Source: Fratercula arctica (Eukaryota > Chordata > Aves > Charadriiformes > Alcidae). From it: 64,000 nt of DNA. Position 1 is the stretch's first letter. Each line of letters begins with the position of its first letter. Positions 25,109-38,090 of this stretch are shown piece after piece. Location of the stretch: assembly GCA_947846985.1 (NCBI GenBank), contig CANTUZ010000001.1:36480727-36544726 (forward strand). Direction: 5' to 3'. The notes beneath the pieces are model-generated. The model was not told the DNA's origin. It ran no database searches and saw only the letters and a list, made by a program, of their open reading frames with translations. Made by a program: the position numbers and the translations under genes.

Positions 25109-26989
25109 AAACAAAAAAGAATAAATCAGGAAGTGCTAAGTGGGCAAACCTTTAGCATACTGATATAGACAAGACATGAGTTTTATTGCTGGAAAAATAT
25201 CTAGGAGTACCTGTATCCAGCATCAAGGTTACCGTGAACAAGGTGAAGATGATGGACTGCGTTGTTAAAGAAATAGTATATAAATCCAGCAAGGTGATAT
25301 AACTATGATTGTATATTGCAGTATTTATATGTCACATTGAGTAGCGTATATAATGCTGGTTATCATACCAAAGCAAGAAATACAGTAGCTATGCTTGAAA
25401 GTGGCAGGTATTAAAGATTTATAAGAGGTTGAAGAAACTGATTCTATTTTGATAGAAAAAAAAATGTCCTAAATGGAGTTATTAAGATTATGAAGTGCAA
25501 TGATGAAAAAGATCTCAATAACTTTTGAACAACACTGACAATGCATCTGTATATAAATATGTATACTTACATGTACAACACTGAATGTGATGATTTTACT
25601 ATCTACAAACTCCAGACAGCTTCATCTCTGTGGCTTTGCACTGTTTCAATGTCAGTTCAGCCTTAAAAACTTTGTTCAACTATTGATCCATGTTGGCCCA
25701 AAACAAGAACTAATAAATTTAGCTGTCTTGTCTGTTAGAAGCCTTGCATTTGGATACATTTCATTTGATGCTTTTCCTTTTTTGCCTCTATCAACATATT
25801 TCCTGCATAGTGATACCTTTTAAGGAGCCAGAAAAGCAATATATGGAATTAGTAATTCCTTTAAGGTCGTCGAAGTAGAATTTAGCAACATTACCATAAC
25901 CTTATTTGCATAGTAAAAAAGATTATTATATCAGATTAATACAGAATATATATAATTAACATACAATAGATGATAGCATATAAATAATATTTAATTAGAT
26001 CATAGTTTCAAAATAACATTAGAGAGATATGTGTATACACACACATACAAGTACTATGAAAGGTTTTATTAACATTGAAATAAATCATATTCTGCATGGC
26101 AGAAACAGATAAAATATTATATTTCAAGTTTTATTTAGGTATGTGAGTGAAATTCTTTGTTGTCACAGTAAATCAGTTAATGGAGTGATAATCGAAGGGT
26201 TCACAAAAGGGTTCATTTCTGAATATCTGTTTTAGATGGTTATTAGAGCACACAGTAACCTAGCACTCATCTAATAAGTAGCTACATAAGTTTCAGTTTC
26301 AGAGTTCTTTTATTTTAAGCTCTCTCTTTAGATTTTTAAGACTTTGTGATTCCTTATTTATTGTTGAGCATTTTAGAACTTTCTTAGAACAGTATGCATA
26401 GGTGCAGTGCTAAATAACTAAATTATAAATGACTTTTTTAATTAAATAAGGGAACATTAAATGCCTATGTAAGTTTCATGTATTTTTTAACTATAAAATG
26501 AGAAATCCAGCAAATAAAATGTGAAGAATGAGATGTAGCCTTTCTCCCATAAGAGGAAAAGGGAACAGATCCTTGCCCTTCTCATTATTTTTCACTATTG
26601 TGACAGCCAAGGGCTTAGCCAATATCTTGAGGGGTAATATAATGCAGAAGCAATCCATGAATAGACAGCTGTTGAATGAATCAAAGCCTCATCTCTGTCA
26701 CCAATGAGATTATTGTATGGAATTAAATACTTTTTTCTTCTTTTTAAAGGGAAGTAACCCACTTCATTGCAGACACCTCTCTCTTCTCTCTTAGCATGAT
26801 CCTGGGCATAGCTGAGTGAACTCAAGGGCTGACATTAACATGTTCCTTTGGTGAGTCCTAACTGGGAGCAGTAGAAATGACAGTTTTCTAGTTCTTAGAG
26901 AGCTTCTGCTCTTATGAAAGAACAAAGTGTTAATGAAATGAGTGTGTTCTTGTCTCATACTAACTTCAGTCCTCCTTTAGCGGTAAAAG
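25109..26989. other. Unique AT-rich sequence, no gene seen
   Basis: Neither strand shows a recognisable element. The longest open frame, at 25587-25823, has no recognised motif. Confidence 0.55.
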
Positions 26990-28150
26990 AGTCACAGAAC
27001 CACAGAATGGTTGAGTTTGGAAGGGACCGCTGGAAGTCATCTCGCCCAACCCCCCCCCCCCCGCTCAAGCAGTGCCACCTAGAGCTGGGTGCCCAGGACT
27101 ATGTCTAAACAGTTTCTGAATATCTCCAAGGTGGGAGAATCCACAACCTTTCTGGACAACTTCTGCCAGTGATCAGTCACCCTCACAAGAAAAAAACATT
27201 TCCTGACATTCCGACAGAGCCTCCTATGTTTCAATTTGTTCCCATTGCCTCTGGTCCTGGCACTGGGCACCACTGAAAAGAGCCTGGTGCCATCTTCTTT
27301 ACACCATCCCTTCAGGTACATTGATGAGATCTCCCCCTGAGCCTTCTCTTCACTAGGCTAAACAGTCCCAGCTCTCTCAGCCCTTCCTCATAGGAGAGAT
27401 GCTCCAGTCCTTTCACCATCTTTGTGGGCCTTCACTGGACTCTTTCAGTGTACCCATGTCTCACTTGTATTGAGGAACCCAGGACACAGGACTCCAGGTA
27501 TGGCCTCACCAGTGCTGAGTAGCGGGGATCACCCCCTACTTCTTTGTTCAGATGGACCAGTCTTGAGTTTGGAGGAGGTGATCCTTGAATATTAAGCAGC
27601 TTTCCTGGGTCCCTGTTCCTTCCAGTGGCTTATCCTATGGAAGTCTTTCAGGCAGACCTTTGAGCAGGCTGAAGTCTTCTCTCTTGAATTACAGAGTTTT
27701 GAGCTTGATCTTCAGCCTTCTCCCTGCCCTCGGGATCCTGGAGTCCACCATCTCATGGTCACTGCAACCTAGGCTGCTTCGAACCTTGACATCCCCAACA
27801 AGCCCTTCCTTGTTTGTGAGTATGAGGTCCAGCAGGGCACTTCTTCTCATTGGTTTCTCCATCACTTAGATGATGATTAACGATCTCCAGGAACCTCCTG
27901 GACTGCTTATGCCCTGCTCTGCTGTCCTTCCATCAGATAGTGGGGCGATTAATTTCTGCCATGAGGATCAGGGCCTGTGAATATGAGGCTACCTTTATCT
28001 GTCTGTATAGGCTCTCATCCGTTTGTTCTTCCTGATCAAGTGTCCTACAGCAGACACCAACTTCAATGTTACACATATTGGTTTGTTCTGTCCTATTATA
28101 GTATCTGGAACCTCATTTCCAGATGTAATTTGACGTACATCTCTCTTCAG
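26990..28150 (-). mobile_element. CR1 retrotransposon, minus strand, internally deleted
   Basis: Reading on the minus strand, endonuclease sequence starts near 28150-28090 and continues through about 27950 (VGVCCRTLDQEE, then SQALILM, and GHKQSRRFLEIVNHH near 27890). Linker sequence with LGCSDHEMV follows near 27760. Near 27530-27545 the linker jumps to the C-terminal domain (SALVRPYLEYC-like), so the whole RT core is missing. The 3' UTR (TTGGAAGGGACC at 27017 region, plus-strand reading) and a worn tail end near 26990. A run of 14 C lies at about 27049-27062. The 3' UTR differs from the 28-kb and 13-kb copies, so it is another, apparently older, subfamily. Confidence 0.85.
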
Positions 28151-28157
28151 GAACAGT

Positions 28158-29165
28158 ATGACTATGGACAGTATAGTATGGACAGTAAGGTGGATAGAAG
28201 ACTGGTTGAAAGATAGAGCTCAGAGGGTTGTGATTAGGGGCACAGAATCTAGTTGGAGACCAGTGATGAGTGGTGTTCCCCAGGGGTCAGTACTGGGTCC
28301 AGTCCTCTTCAATATATTCATCAATGACCTGGATGAGGGGATAGAGTGCACCCTCAGCAAGTTTGCTGATGACACAAAGCTGGGGGGGGCGGCTGACACA
28401 CCGGAGGGCTGTGCTGCCATACAGAGAGACCTGGACAGGTTGGAGATCTGGGCAGAGAGAAACCTTATGAAATTCAACAAGGGCAAGTGTAGGGTGCTGC
28501 ACCTGGGGAGGAACAACCCCATGCACCAGTACAGGTTGGGGGCTGACCTGCTGGAGAGCAGCTCTGTGGAAAGAGATCTGGGAGTCCTGGTGGACAACAG
28601 GATGACCATGAGCCAGCAATGTGCCCTTGTGGCCAAGAAGGCCAATGGCATCCTGGGGTGCATCAAAAAGAGTGTGGCCAGCAGATCGAGGGAGGTCATC
28701 CTCCCCCTTTACTCTGCATTGGTGAGGCCACACCTGGAGTACTGTGTCCAGTTCTGGGCTCCCCGGTTCCAGAAGGACAGGGAACTGCTGGAAAGGGTGC
28801 AGCAGAGGGCTACCAAGATGATTAGGGGACTGGAACACCTCTCTTATGAGGAAAGGCTGAGGGATTTGGGTCTCTTCAGTCTGGAAAAAAGACGGCTGAG
28901 GGGGGATCTTATCAACACTTATAAATACTTAAAGGGTGGGTGTCAGGAGGATGGGACCAGGCTCTTTTCAGTAGTGCCCGGGGACAGGACAAGAGGCAAT
29001 GGGCACAAACTTGAGCACAAGAAGTTCCACCTAAACATGAGGAGGAACTTCTTTACCCTGAGGGTGGCAGAGCACTGGAACAGGCTGCCCAGAGAGGTGG
29101 TGGAGTCTCCAACTCTGGAGACATTCAAAACCCGCCTGGACGTGTTCCTGTGTAACCTGCTCTAG
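28158..29165 (+). CDS. Open 3' fragment of CR1 ORF2 (RT C-terminal half), not functional
   Basis: A 335-codon open frame covers the C-terminal part of the CR1 reverse transcriptase. The first 10 or so codons precede CR1 homology, so the ATG is fortuitous. [11 protein letters not shown] (residues 38-48) is RT motif B. FADDT (residues 69-73, 28362-28376) is motif C with both catalytic aspartates. RVLHLG and DLGVLVD follow, then the CR1 C-terminal domain. The endonuclease and RT motif A, with its essential aspartate, are absent, so no polymerase could form. There is no evidence of expression. The open frame reflects recent insertion, not selection. Confidence 0.7.
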   Translation: MTMDSIVWTVRWIEDWLKDRAQRVVIRGTESSWRPVMSGVPQGSVLGPVLFNIFINDLDEGIECTLSKFADDTKLGGAADTPEGCAAIQRDLDRLEIWAERNLMKFNKGKCRVLHLGRNNPMHQYRLGADLLESSSVERDLGVLVDNRMTMSQQCALVAKKANGILGCIKKSVASRSREVILPLYSALVRPHLEYCVQFWAPRFQKDRELLERVQQRATKMIRGLEHLSYEERLRDLGLFSLEKRRLRGDLINTYKYLKGGCQEDGTRLFSVVPGDRTRGNGHKLEHKKFHLNMRRNFFTLRVAEHWNRLPREVVESPTLETFKTRLDVFLCNLL

Positions 29166-29252
29166 GTGACCCTGCTCTGGCAGGGGGGTTGGACTAGATG
29201 ATCTCCAGAGGTCCCTTCCAACCCTATGGTTCTATGATTCTATGATTCTATG
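28185..29252 (+). mobile_element. CR1 retrotransposon, young 5'-truncated copy
   Basis: The copy starts inside the reverse transcriptase ([16 protein letters not shown]) and runs without obvious damage to the 3' UTR (TGGACTAGATGATCTCC near 29190) and a clean octamer tail, GATTCTATGATTCTATGATT, at about 29229-29252. The clean tail and uninterrupted frame make it the youngest-looking CR1 in the window. It lies within about 35 bases of the 5' end of the minus-strand CR1 at 26990-28150. The copy at 59961-60577 is the same subfamily. Confidence 0.94.
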
Positions 29253-31312
29253 AGCAAACTAAACTGGGAGAGTTGTACGAATTTTTGAGTAAAATGAGTG
29301 TATTGGATAAGGGAAGAAAAGGATAGTCTACAACCTACTGAAGGATATTTAAAGCAAAATAGACATTAGGCTGTATTTTTTTTCTTCTTCTTGTCAAATG
29401 AGAATTTTCACATTATTTAGTTGTTTGTCTGGATTTATCTGGGAAACAAGAAATTATAAGACATGAAACCTGTAAACAATTTTCAGAGGTAGAAAGATCA
29501 TTTCTTTCCACTCTCAGCCACCACCCAGTTACAAGTTTCTAAAATGTAGGTGAATTCTCTAAGTCCTAATTAGAATGATCACGTGAACTCCTTACGTACT
29601 AACACCTGTCTTTAAACTCTTTTGTTTTCTTATCTGTTACTTTGGAGTAAATGGTAAGTAACCCTCTATAAGTCAATGAGTCTACATAAGGAGTCTGTAC
29701 TATCATCTTTTAATTAAAAGGCAGTAAAAGGTATTAAATGGTACATGGTAGTAAGTGCTTGAAATCATCTTGGCTACCCCTCTGCTAAATGGAATGTAGC
29801 AAAAGATTTTTTTTTTTTTTTTTATTTAAAAGATCTTGTAATAAATTTATGAAGGACTTAACTTTTCTTGTTTTGCTTTTACAAATCCTCTTATAGTGAG
29901 AAAATGCTTTCCATTCATGTAGCACCTTTTTCCTAGATCTATACCTTTGACTTCTTACTGACTGCTGTCATCAGAATCACTGTTATAGAGTAAGTGGTTT
30001 CTCCCCTTTATTGCCTAACCTAGAAACAAGTTTCAGGTTGGAAAAGGCTTCCCATAGAAAGTAGACACTTTGCCAGAAGGTACATCAGGAGACACTACTG
30101 TAATGTAAGTTCCTTTAAGTCTTATTATCGCAATAAATTTATCCTCAGCTTCCCAAGTGAGTGCTTTATTCCTGAATATTCCTCCCAGTTCTCTTTTATT
30201 CAGAGAACAACAGAAGTGAATGTGTAAGTCAACTGAAGATCCTAAACTGACAGGCTTAGTCATTGATACTAACCTTTATGAACCCTATAGACTCCTGTTT
30301 AAATAACAGCTCCTTAAGGAGACATAAGCCAAAGTTATGATCCCTTTTAGAAGGGACTATTTACTACAGACATTGGAACAGGAGAGTACTTTTTTCAGTG
30401 TTTGGGAACGTCTCATGCAATACTATTAGCTTAGACAGGTAGAAAAATAAACACATTCATCAATTTTATTATCAAATGTGTCAACCTGAGTTGCTAAAGA
30501 TAGGCTTTTAAATATGTATATAGAAAGGAAATTAATTACTGTAATTCCCTTTGACTTTGGAGTTTTTTGTTTTGGTTTGGGGTATTTTTTGTTGTTTTTG
30601 TTTTTGTTTTTGTTTTTGTTTTTGTTTTGTTGGTTTGGTTTGGTTTTTTTACCATAACCTTTTCTATATAGAGACTATTCAGACTGCCATGCCCAGGTAT
30701 AGATATCATGTATCTAGCTTTCAGAGACACGTTTGAAACTCTTGGCAATCAGTCCATTATAAATGAAGCCCATCCTCCATTCATGTTTGCTTATAGACTT
30801 GCAGGTATTTTGCACTTGTGCATTTTTCTTGTCAAATATGGTTGCAAGAATCATTTTTTTTAATGAAAATACTATATAGATGGCTATAAACGTGTTCAGA
30901 GTTCACACTGAAAATTTTAAGCTATATTTAAACATATCAAGAAATAGTTAACCTTTAAAGTCAACAAAAGGAATTTCTTTCATGTGGGTATCTACTTCTA
31001 AAGAGCTAAATTGCAGATATTTCTCCATAGTTCATTAGAAGGATTTTTTTTTTTCAGTGTGAAACAGTAGTTCGTCTACGTTTGCCATTAATTTAGGTTT
31101 TAATAGTACTGTCAAAGTTAATGCATACAAATTTATTGAGTTAGAAACATAAACCTCTGAAACTATATCTTAAGTTCAAAATCTTTTCACTGAAGACTCT
31201 ATAGTAATCCATAACTGATGTCTGTTCTTACACAGAAATGAACTAAACTTCCATTTATATGTCCCACTCAGCTATTACAGATTTTTTATTTAACAGCTTC
31301 TTAATTTGAGTC
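29253..31312. other. Unique AT-rich sequence with one T/G tract
   Basis: No gene is seen. A T run lies at about 29808-29823 and a TTTTTG/TTTGG tract at 30562-30651. Confidence 0.55.
30562..30651. repeat. (TTTTTG)n and (TTTGG)n low-complexity tract
   Basis: A GTTTTGGTTTGGGG stretch leads into about six TTTTTG units and then TTTGG units. On the other strand it encodes a spurious Lys-Thr repeat. Confidence 0.88.
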
Positions 31313-31593
31313 AATAGTGTTCTGGTTTTGGCTGGAGAAGAGCTGATTTTCTTCATAGAAGCTAGTATGAGGCTATGTTTTGAATTTGTGCTTGAAAGAA
31401 TGTTGATAATACAGGAATGTTTTAGTTATTTCTGAGCAGTGCTTACACAGAGTCAAGGACTTTTCTGCTCCTCACACCGCCCCACCAGTGAGTAGGCTGG
31501 GGTTGCACAAGAAGGTGGGAGGAGACCCAGCCAGGACAGCTGACCACAACTGACCAAAGAAATATTCCATACCATATGACATCATACTCAGCA

Positions 31594-31599
31594 TATAAA
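31594..31599 (+). promoter_or_regulatory. LTR TATA box
   Basis: TATAAA sits in the CATATAAAGC context shared with the LTR at 24542. The upstream CRE-like site is mutated to TGACATCA. Confidence 0.65.
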
Positions 31600-31783
31600 G
31601 CTGGGGGAAGAAGAAGGAAAGGGAGGACAATCAGACTTAGGGCGGTTTGTCTTCCCAAGTAACCATTATGTGTGATGGAGCCCTGGTTTCCTGGAGATGG
31701 CTGAACACCAGCTTGACAATGGGAAGCAGTGAATGAATTCCTTGTTTTGCTTTGCTTGTGCCTGCATGGCTTTTACTTTACTT

Positions 31784-31789
31784 ATTAAA
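31784..31789 (+). terminator. LTR polyadenylation signal ATTAAA
   Basis: The signal and its surroundings (CTTATTAAACTGTCTTTAT) match the sister LTR. Confidence 0.6.
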
Positions 31790-32089
31790 CTGTCTTTATG
31801 TCAACCATGAGTTTTCTCACTTTTACCCTTCTGATTCTCTCCCCTTCCCTACCTGGGGGGAGTGAGCGAGCAGCTGTGTGGTGCTTAGTTGCCAGCTGTG
31901 GGTTAACAATGACAAATGGATATTTTCATCCTAGGCCCTCCCTGAAATTTAGAGGGAAAGGTGACATCCCTCACTCCTCAGCCACGGAAACATGACTTTA
32001 TTGTCCTTCTATGAATACCTGCAGATACCTCCTGAGGTGATCTACATGTTCTTGAGTTCATCCCATTTCCACAGAAGCTTTTTTTCAGA

Positions 32090-32943
<854 letters not shown>

Positions 32944-33171
32944 ATGTAAATCCCTTGGAGGAGTGGCTAGATAAGAAAGCTGCCTGAATCTTTGCAGTAT
33001 GTTTGAACATAAGAAATCATTTCTGTCATATACATGCGAGAAGTAAAACAGCATATTTACAGTCCTCTACTTTTATGCAACTCTTCACCGACATAAAATC
33101 TATGTCTTAGTAAGCACTGGATTAGATGCTTCTTTTAGAGCATTTTTTTCTATGGTAATAAGATGTTATTA

Positions 33172-34018
33172 CAGAATCATAGAACAGAATCATAGAATTG
33201 CCTAGGTTGGAAGGGACCTTTAAGATCATCTAGTCCAATCATCAACCTAACTCTTGACAAAAACCATCACTAAACCATATCTCTAAGCACTGCATCTACC
33301 CATCTTTTAAATACCTTCAGGGATGGTGACTCAACCACTTTCTTGGGCAGCCTCTTCCAATGCCTGACAACCCTTTCAGTGAAGATATTTTTCCTAATAT
33401 CCTGTCTAAACCTCGCCTGGCACAACTTGAGGCCATTTCGTCTCATCCTATCGCTCGTTACTTGGGATAGGGGCCAACCCCCACCTCTCTACAACCTTCT
33501 TTCAGGTAGTTGTAGAGAGCAATAAGGTCTCCCCTCAGCCTCCTTTTCTACAGACTAAACAACCCCAGCTCCCGCAGCCACTCCTCATAAGACTTATTCT
33601 CCAGACATCTCGGCATGCCCTTCTCTGGACATGCTCCAGCACTTCAATGTCTTTTTTGTAGTGAGAGGTCCAAAACTGGACACAGTACTCAAGGTGGGGC
33701 CTCACCAGTGCTGAGTACAGGGGGATGATCACTTCTCTAGTCCTGCTCACTGTACTATTCCTGATACAGGCCAGGACGCTCTTGGCCTTCTTGGCCACCT
33801 GGGCACACTGCTGGCTCATATTCAGCCAGCAGTCAACCAACACCCCCAGGTCCTTTTCTGCCAGGCAGCTCTCCAGCCACTCTTCCCCAAGCCTGTAGCG
33901 CTGCATGGGGTTGTTGTGACCCAAGTGCAGGACCCAGCACTTGGCTTTGTTGGACCTCATACCATTGACCTTGGCCCATTGATCCAGTCTGTCCAGATCC
34001 TTCAGTAATGCCTTTATA
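33172..34018 (-). mobile_element. CR1 retrotransposon, minus strand, 5'-truncated
   Basis: The 3' end lies at 33172 with a short tail (GAATCATAGAA units) and 3' UTR TTGGAAGGGACC. The minus strand reads leftwards from the late RT region ([17 protein letters not shown] at 33960) through [22 protein letters not shown] and the C-terminal domain. The frame is open from 33960 to 33535 and then broken. Homology to the copy at about 14960-15790 is close, the same subfamily. The 5' break is near 34018. Confidence 0.92.
33535..33960 (-). pseudogene. CR1 ORF2 C-terminal fragment
   Basis: A 141-codon frame corresponds to the region just after RT motif C and into the C-terminal domain. It lacks all catalytic motifs and shifts frame after about [11 protein letters not shown]. 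Confidence 0.8.
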
Positions 34019-37000
34019 CCTTAGCATTACAACAACATTGTATATTTTGATAAAGCATTTACATGTGTCATTTGCTAAACTAGGAAACATGCTATATAGC
34101 CTTGTTTTGATGTCCAGTAGAGGAATAAGAATAATGAAGAAAGAAATTGATGACAATTATGTAGACTCTTGTTTGATGAGAGAACTTGGTCCATTATTAG
34201 CAAAAAGACAGAATGGAATTAAGACACATTTCATGTAAGTAACTTGAGAAGAAAAAATGTATAAGTATAAATTATAGGTATTGATTTTAAAGTTAATAAG
34301 TAAATTATTGCACATTATGTGAAACATCTGAGCTGAATTTTTGCAGCACAGCGTACTAAGAAAACTAGTTAATGAATTTAAGACTCACTTTTATAAATTT
34401 CTGAATACGTGTAGCAACACATATCCTGAAATTAATTACAATGATCAAATTGCTCAGCCAAACTCACTGTAAAAGTTCCAATTTAGGTAAGTTCAAAATC
34501 CATTCATAATAGTGGAGAATAAATAAATATCGTTTGAGCTCTTGAGAGACATTCCTGAACGAATATTGCAAGCTGGTTGAATAATGATGAAACACTTATG
34601 GTGATTTCACATTTTACAGAAATTTGAGGAAAAAAAAAAAAAATTCTAAGAGAAAAAAGAATTACTTACTGTTATCTTATGTTCTCTGAACACACTACCT
34701 AATATACAATATGGTTCTCTGGAGGTGATTTTTTCTTATTTGTGGCAGACTAAAATGGTCCTGCAATTTTTCAGCGACAGTTCTTTATGAGGGGGGAAAA
34801 AAGCAATTGTTTAGTCTAGCTCCCAACTGCACCCACCCATTCTCTCTTAATTTTATATTGTCCATGGAAACTGTACTTAAAGTAATGATGCAGAATAGTA
34901 GGTGAAGGAGGCAGAGTCAACACATCTTCAGTAACAGTTATTTTTTGAGTATAGTCAGAGGACAAAAATAAAACAGTTTTAAGTAACTTATTTTTATACT
35001 TAACAACATTTCTTCCAAAGAGCTTCACTTTTTACAACCAGGTTGAAAATCCCCTGAGGAGACAGGTTGAATGAAGTATATATTTAGTTGAACGTAGACT
35101 GAAGCACTTGCTTTTCCAGTATTTCCCATTGGTACTGCAAGGACAGAGGAGGAGGAATACATGAGGCATGAGGCTATTTCATGCAGAAATCCAAGAGATT
35201 GCAGGGAATGCCATGGAGGTTAGAGATTTGAAAGATGAGAGAAATTCAGCATCAACCAACTGTGTAGATTTTACCTGTTTCAGATCAAACTATCTCAAGG
35301 TATTATTTATGAAATCAAACATTCTGCTTGGCATAACAGAATTATATGAATGATAGTTATTTGCTGTTTTAGCTGCCAGAGATACCTAGGCTCACGTACT
35401 TAAGACAGTTTTGACAGTTACATAAGGACAGTGAAAGAAGGTGATTTTTTTTTTTCAATAATATATTGTATGTTTCCAATTAAGTCTCAAGACTACCTTA
35501 AATTTATTAATGTCATTAAAAAGTGAGAGGTCTGTAATGCCTGTAGCACAAGCTCTCCTAATCAATACAAAGGTTATGATGACAGTAAAAGGTATAAGCT
35601 TACAGACAGCAAGAACTTGTAGGGCAAGGTGGTCTCTCCATGAGTTTCTGTTAGCACAAAATCTTAGTGTGAGGGTCACCAGGTTCCTGGATGGAGGAGT
35701 ACAAGTTTTGAAAGGCCCTTCCAAAATTGTTTTGGAAGGAATGAACACAGAAGAAATGAACATTGTGTAGCATATCATAAAGAAATGGCTAAAACGCTAG
35801 ATAACATAATCTGAACCATAGAGAGGGACTCTGCCAGGAATCTGCAGGAGGAAGAGGAAATGAAGGATAGTTACAACCAGCAAAATTTCCTGAAGCAAAG
35901 GCATTTTACCCATGACAGTATGTATCACAGCACATAGAATTTATCCCTATCATGATAGTGCATAGATAATAAAAAAATAATTCCTACATAAAGAAAAAAT
36001 ACATTTATTTCATAAATTTGAAGATAAAGAGTGCACAAAACTCAATTAGACATGTAAAGTTTGTTATAAAGAGACCTACGGGTTCCAGTTTGTCAGTGGT
36101 GCAGAAGACACAACATAGCTAATAACAGCAACCCTAACACAAGATTTGGCATTTTTTTTCATAAGCTTCATAAGGTTAATTATAAATAAAATAGGATTTT
36201 TGGGGGAATTTTGACTAGCCTGAAAGGTAATAACTATTATCGACACAATCATTTTCCAACTTAATTTTACAGAAATTCCAAAATTAATTCCAAAAGATGG
36301 AAGAATTCTGCCTATTGACAATAAAGAACAAAGATGATGTTAGGCAGAGAAAACATGCAGAATGGGACTTCTCTTAAGCTGAAACAGCAAACTACAAAAA
36401 GAAGTATGCCATAGGCATCTATTACCATTTCTATTTCTCACATTGAACTCTTTATCAAAATGTTCACTATTTCTTCTGCCCTGAAGGTATCTTCTCTTCC
36501 ATTTCTCTCATAATAGAAAATATAAATATTAAGAAATGCCAGGCAAGCTTTAAATTCTGATGCTTTAAAATATTCTTTAAAATCTTATCCTGTAGCAAAT
36601 CTATACCTGATGCATGCTCCTGTTAAGGTTATTCAGGAATAACTTTGATTCATCCTTTTTTTTTAAACTCTTTGGTTTTCTACTTCTTGTTTTCTTATAT
36701 TTTGCAAATATATTTAAACAAGAAAACTTCCACTTACAGTTTTAATTGTAACTAGTACAGAGTCTGCTATTGTGTTTTAGGGTGTTTTTTGCTACAGGAA
36801 ACTGTCATTGCAAATATTACATATTATGCAAAGAAAGGGTCTAAGAATTATTTTCTATGATTTATTCAAAAAAATCCACAGCTTCTATGCCGTTTTTCCC
36901 AGTCTATTACAAGACCTATGTTCAAAATCCTTATTAAGTTCTAATGGAAGCTGAAAATCAGGAGCAATACATAATTCCTTGACATTCTCTGACTCTCTTC

Positions 37001-37300
37001 CTTGCTCCCTTCTTCTCCTCATCCTCCCATCAATATTTAAGAAACACATAAAAGGACCAAGTTATTAATTAAATAGAAAGGGATTCAAATGCAAGTTTCC
37101 GCATCTTCACACTGTATTTGTATTGCAGGAATTTCTATAAAATGAGAATTTTAACCAGCATTGCTGGAAACATAGTTAAGCTTCAAACTGACTGAAAATT
37201 GGATTATTTTGTTTCAACATTCTCATTTCACTCTGCTTTACTCTATTCTTACTTTAAAATTAAATAATTATGTTAAATTCATATTATTATATGTTTTAAT

Positions 37301-37337
37301 GTTTTGTTTTGGTTTTGGTTTGGTTTGGTTTGGTTTT
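37301..37337. repeat. (TTTGG)n low-complexity tract
   Basis: TTTTGG and TTTGG units end in a short T run and CCCC. Confidence 0.88.
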
Positions 37338-38026
37338 TTCCCCTAGATCTCTGAATGTTTGAATACCCGCTTCATAGAAATATAGAAATGTCATGCTAAA
37401 GTCATTGTACTCTGATCTGCTTAGTATCATAGGAATTAGAATAGGAAAAGACCCATTGGGATAAATTTGAATTCCACTGTTAAGAATGTCCAGATCAGCT
37501 AAAAACTGCCCACATTTGCTTCTACCTTCCAGACTAAATATCCCATTCAAACATATTTCACAAAAAAAAAAACATGGAAAATGCATGAAGACCAGTTTGT
37601 TCCTGGGTGTATGTGGCAGAGATATATGAGGACGTAACTCTTAAAGAACTGATGAGAGAAGGGAAGGCATGAAACTGTGCAGGTCAATATCCTTCAACAT
37701 AAGATTGTTCACACTGTTCTCCTGTACAGTCAGAAAGAACTGAATGTCCTTAAAGTTAAAAGCCCCTCTGAAATTCTTTCTGGTGTAGCCTATGTCTGCT
37801 GTACTCTCAGGAGCACGTCTGCGCCAAAAGAGCTTAACATAACCTAGGCTGTTCACCTTAGTCAATATTTAGTCAAGCTGTACACAGTTACCTTGCTTAA
37901 TATTCCCTCATAAAGCAGTCTGGTTATTTTTTGCTACTCATATGTAACTTCCTTCAAATTTGTCAATATCTTTTTAGTAATTTGGTACCCAATATTGAAT
38001 ACAATAAGTTTAAATAGCTTTCAAAT

Positions 38027-38090
38027 TAGTTTATTATTATTATTATTATTAATAACATCATTATTATAATTGTTGTTGTTGTATTATTAC
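38027..38090. repeat. (ATT)n microsatellite with TTG interruption
   Basis: ATT trinucleotides are followed by a degraded part and then TTG trinucleotides. Confidence 0.85.

Larger units (their letters stand above)
31318..31914 (+). mobile_element. Solo LTR of the same ERVL-like family
   Basis: The 597-bp element starts TGTTCTGGTTTTGGCTGG and ends GTTAACAATGACA. AATAG (31313-31317) and AATGG (31915-31919) form a 5-bp duplication with one change. It is closely similar along its length to 24542-25103, including TATAAA at 31594-31599 and ATTAAA at 31784-31789. The CRE position reads TGACATCA (31577-31584), one step from the palindrome. No internal retroviral genes remain. Confidence 0.93.

Noticed and set aside
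24542..31914. A 7.4-kb provirus bounded by the two similar LTRs
   Set aside because: The spacing is right for a provirus, but each LTR has its own different flanking duplication (AAGGC/AAGTC and AATAG/AATGG). The interior holds CR1 copies and unique DNA, with no gag, pol or env sequence.
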